Part shown: positions 63,992 through 64,000 of the stretch, in pieces
Layout of the letters: each line of letters begins with the position of its first letter
Position numbering within the stretch: position 1 is the stretch's first letter
Assembly: GCF_030811455.1 (NCBI RefSeq)
Contig: NZ_JAUSQU010000001.1
Span: 5,952,001 to 6,016,000 of the forward strand
Length of the DNA: 64,000 bases
Source of the DNA: Streptosporangium lutulentum
GTDB lineage: Bacteria; Actinomycetota; Actinomycetes; Streptosporangiales; Streptosporangiaceae
Reading direction: 5' to 3'
Translations under genes and position numbers: made by a program
The notes under the pieces: model-generated
Told to the model about the DNA's origin: nothing
Databases searched by the model: none
What the model saw: the letters and a program-made list of their open reading frames with translations, nothing else

Positions 63992-64000
63992 CCCACCGGT

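Overview
The window is 64 kb of very GC-rich DNA with dense genes and strongly GC-biased third codon positions. GTG and TTG starts are common. It carries a SARP-type regulator, a MerR/ECF light-stress locus, a full TreX-TreY-TreZ trehalose route and nonribosomal peptide synthetase genes. This points to a filamentous actinomycete, plausibly of the Streptosporangiales, although no rRNA, tRNA or other decisive marker is present. I saw no insertion sequence, phage, CRISPR array, tRNA or rRNA gene.

Layout. Positions 1-5.6 kb (minus): a glycosyltransferase, an ArgS-related anticodon-binding protein, a zinc metalloprotease, lysA and the start of hom, i.e. aspartate-family amino acid synthesis. 5.7-9.7 kb (plus): an asparagine-synthetase-like ATP-pyrophosphatase and trehalose synthase treS. 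9.8-13.4 kb (minus): a PadR regulator with an FtsX-type ABC exporter. 13.5-18.5 kb (plus): two sugar-binding lipoproteins and two sugar permeases, one with an inserted extracytoplasmic domain; no ATPase gene is present, so a shared one is implied. 18.6-25 kb: ung, two proteins of unknown function and a light/DNA-damage group (photolyase, MerR/CarH-like regulator, ECF sigma factor, DUF523-DUF1722 protein). 25.2-34.6 kb (minus): SARP regulator, glgX, treY, treZ. 35-40.5 kb: mscL, an unknown protein, an oxidoreductase, prfC, a PP2C phosphatase and a 30-residue membrane peptide. 40.9-42.5 kb (minus): an XRE/ImmA-type protease and a PIN-like protein that look like a toxin-antitoxin or immunity pair. 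42.5-48.3 kb: DedA, MFS exporter with divergent TetR, MarR, SRPBCC and metallo-beta-lactamase genes. 48.6-53.2 kb: purC, then a PP2C phosphatase divergent from an HTH-DNA methyltransferase and a Ser/Thr kinase. 53.2-56.5 kb: DedA, a phospholipid-methyltransferase-like gene and a NarL-type two-component system. 56.5-64 kb (minus): two NRPS genes, the second reading C-A-PCP-TE directly into an MFS transporter, at the right edge.

How genes work together. glgX, treY and treZ can turn glycogen into trehalose, while treS interconverts maltose and trehalose; the SARP gene directly upstream on the same strand may control the first route. The photolyase, MerR and ECF genes form a plausible photo-repair regulon. 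The NRPS pair should make and perhaps export a small peptide. The phosphatase, DNA methyltransferase and kinase sit together and suggest phosphorylation-coupled DNA methylation, which is inference only.

Control elements recur. Perfect inverted repeats lie in front of the PadR, TetR and XRE genes and between the PP2C and methyltransferase genes. Several genes have a TANNNT-like box 6-7 nt before the start codon, as expected for leaderless transcripts. Strong hairpin terminators follow treS, the 30-residue peptide gene, purC and other genes.
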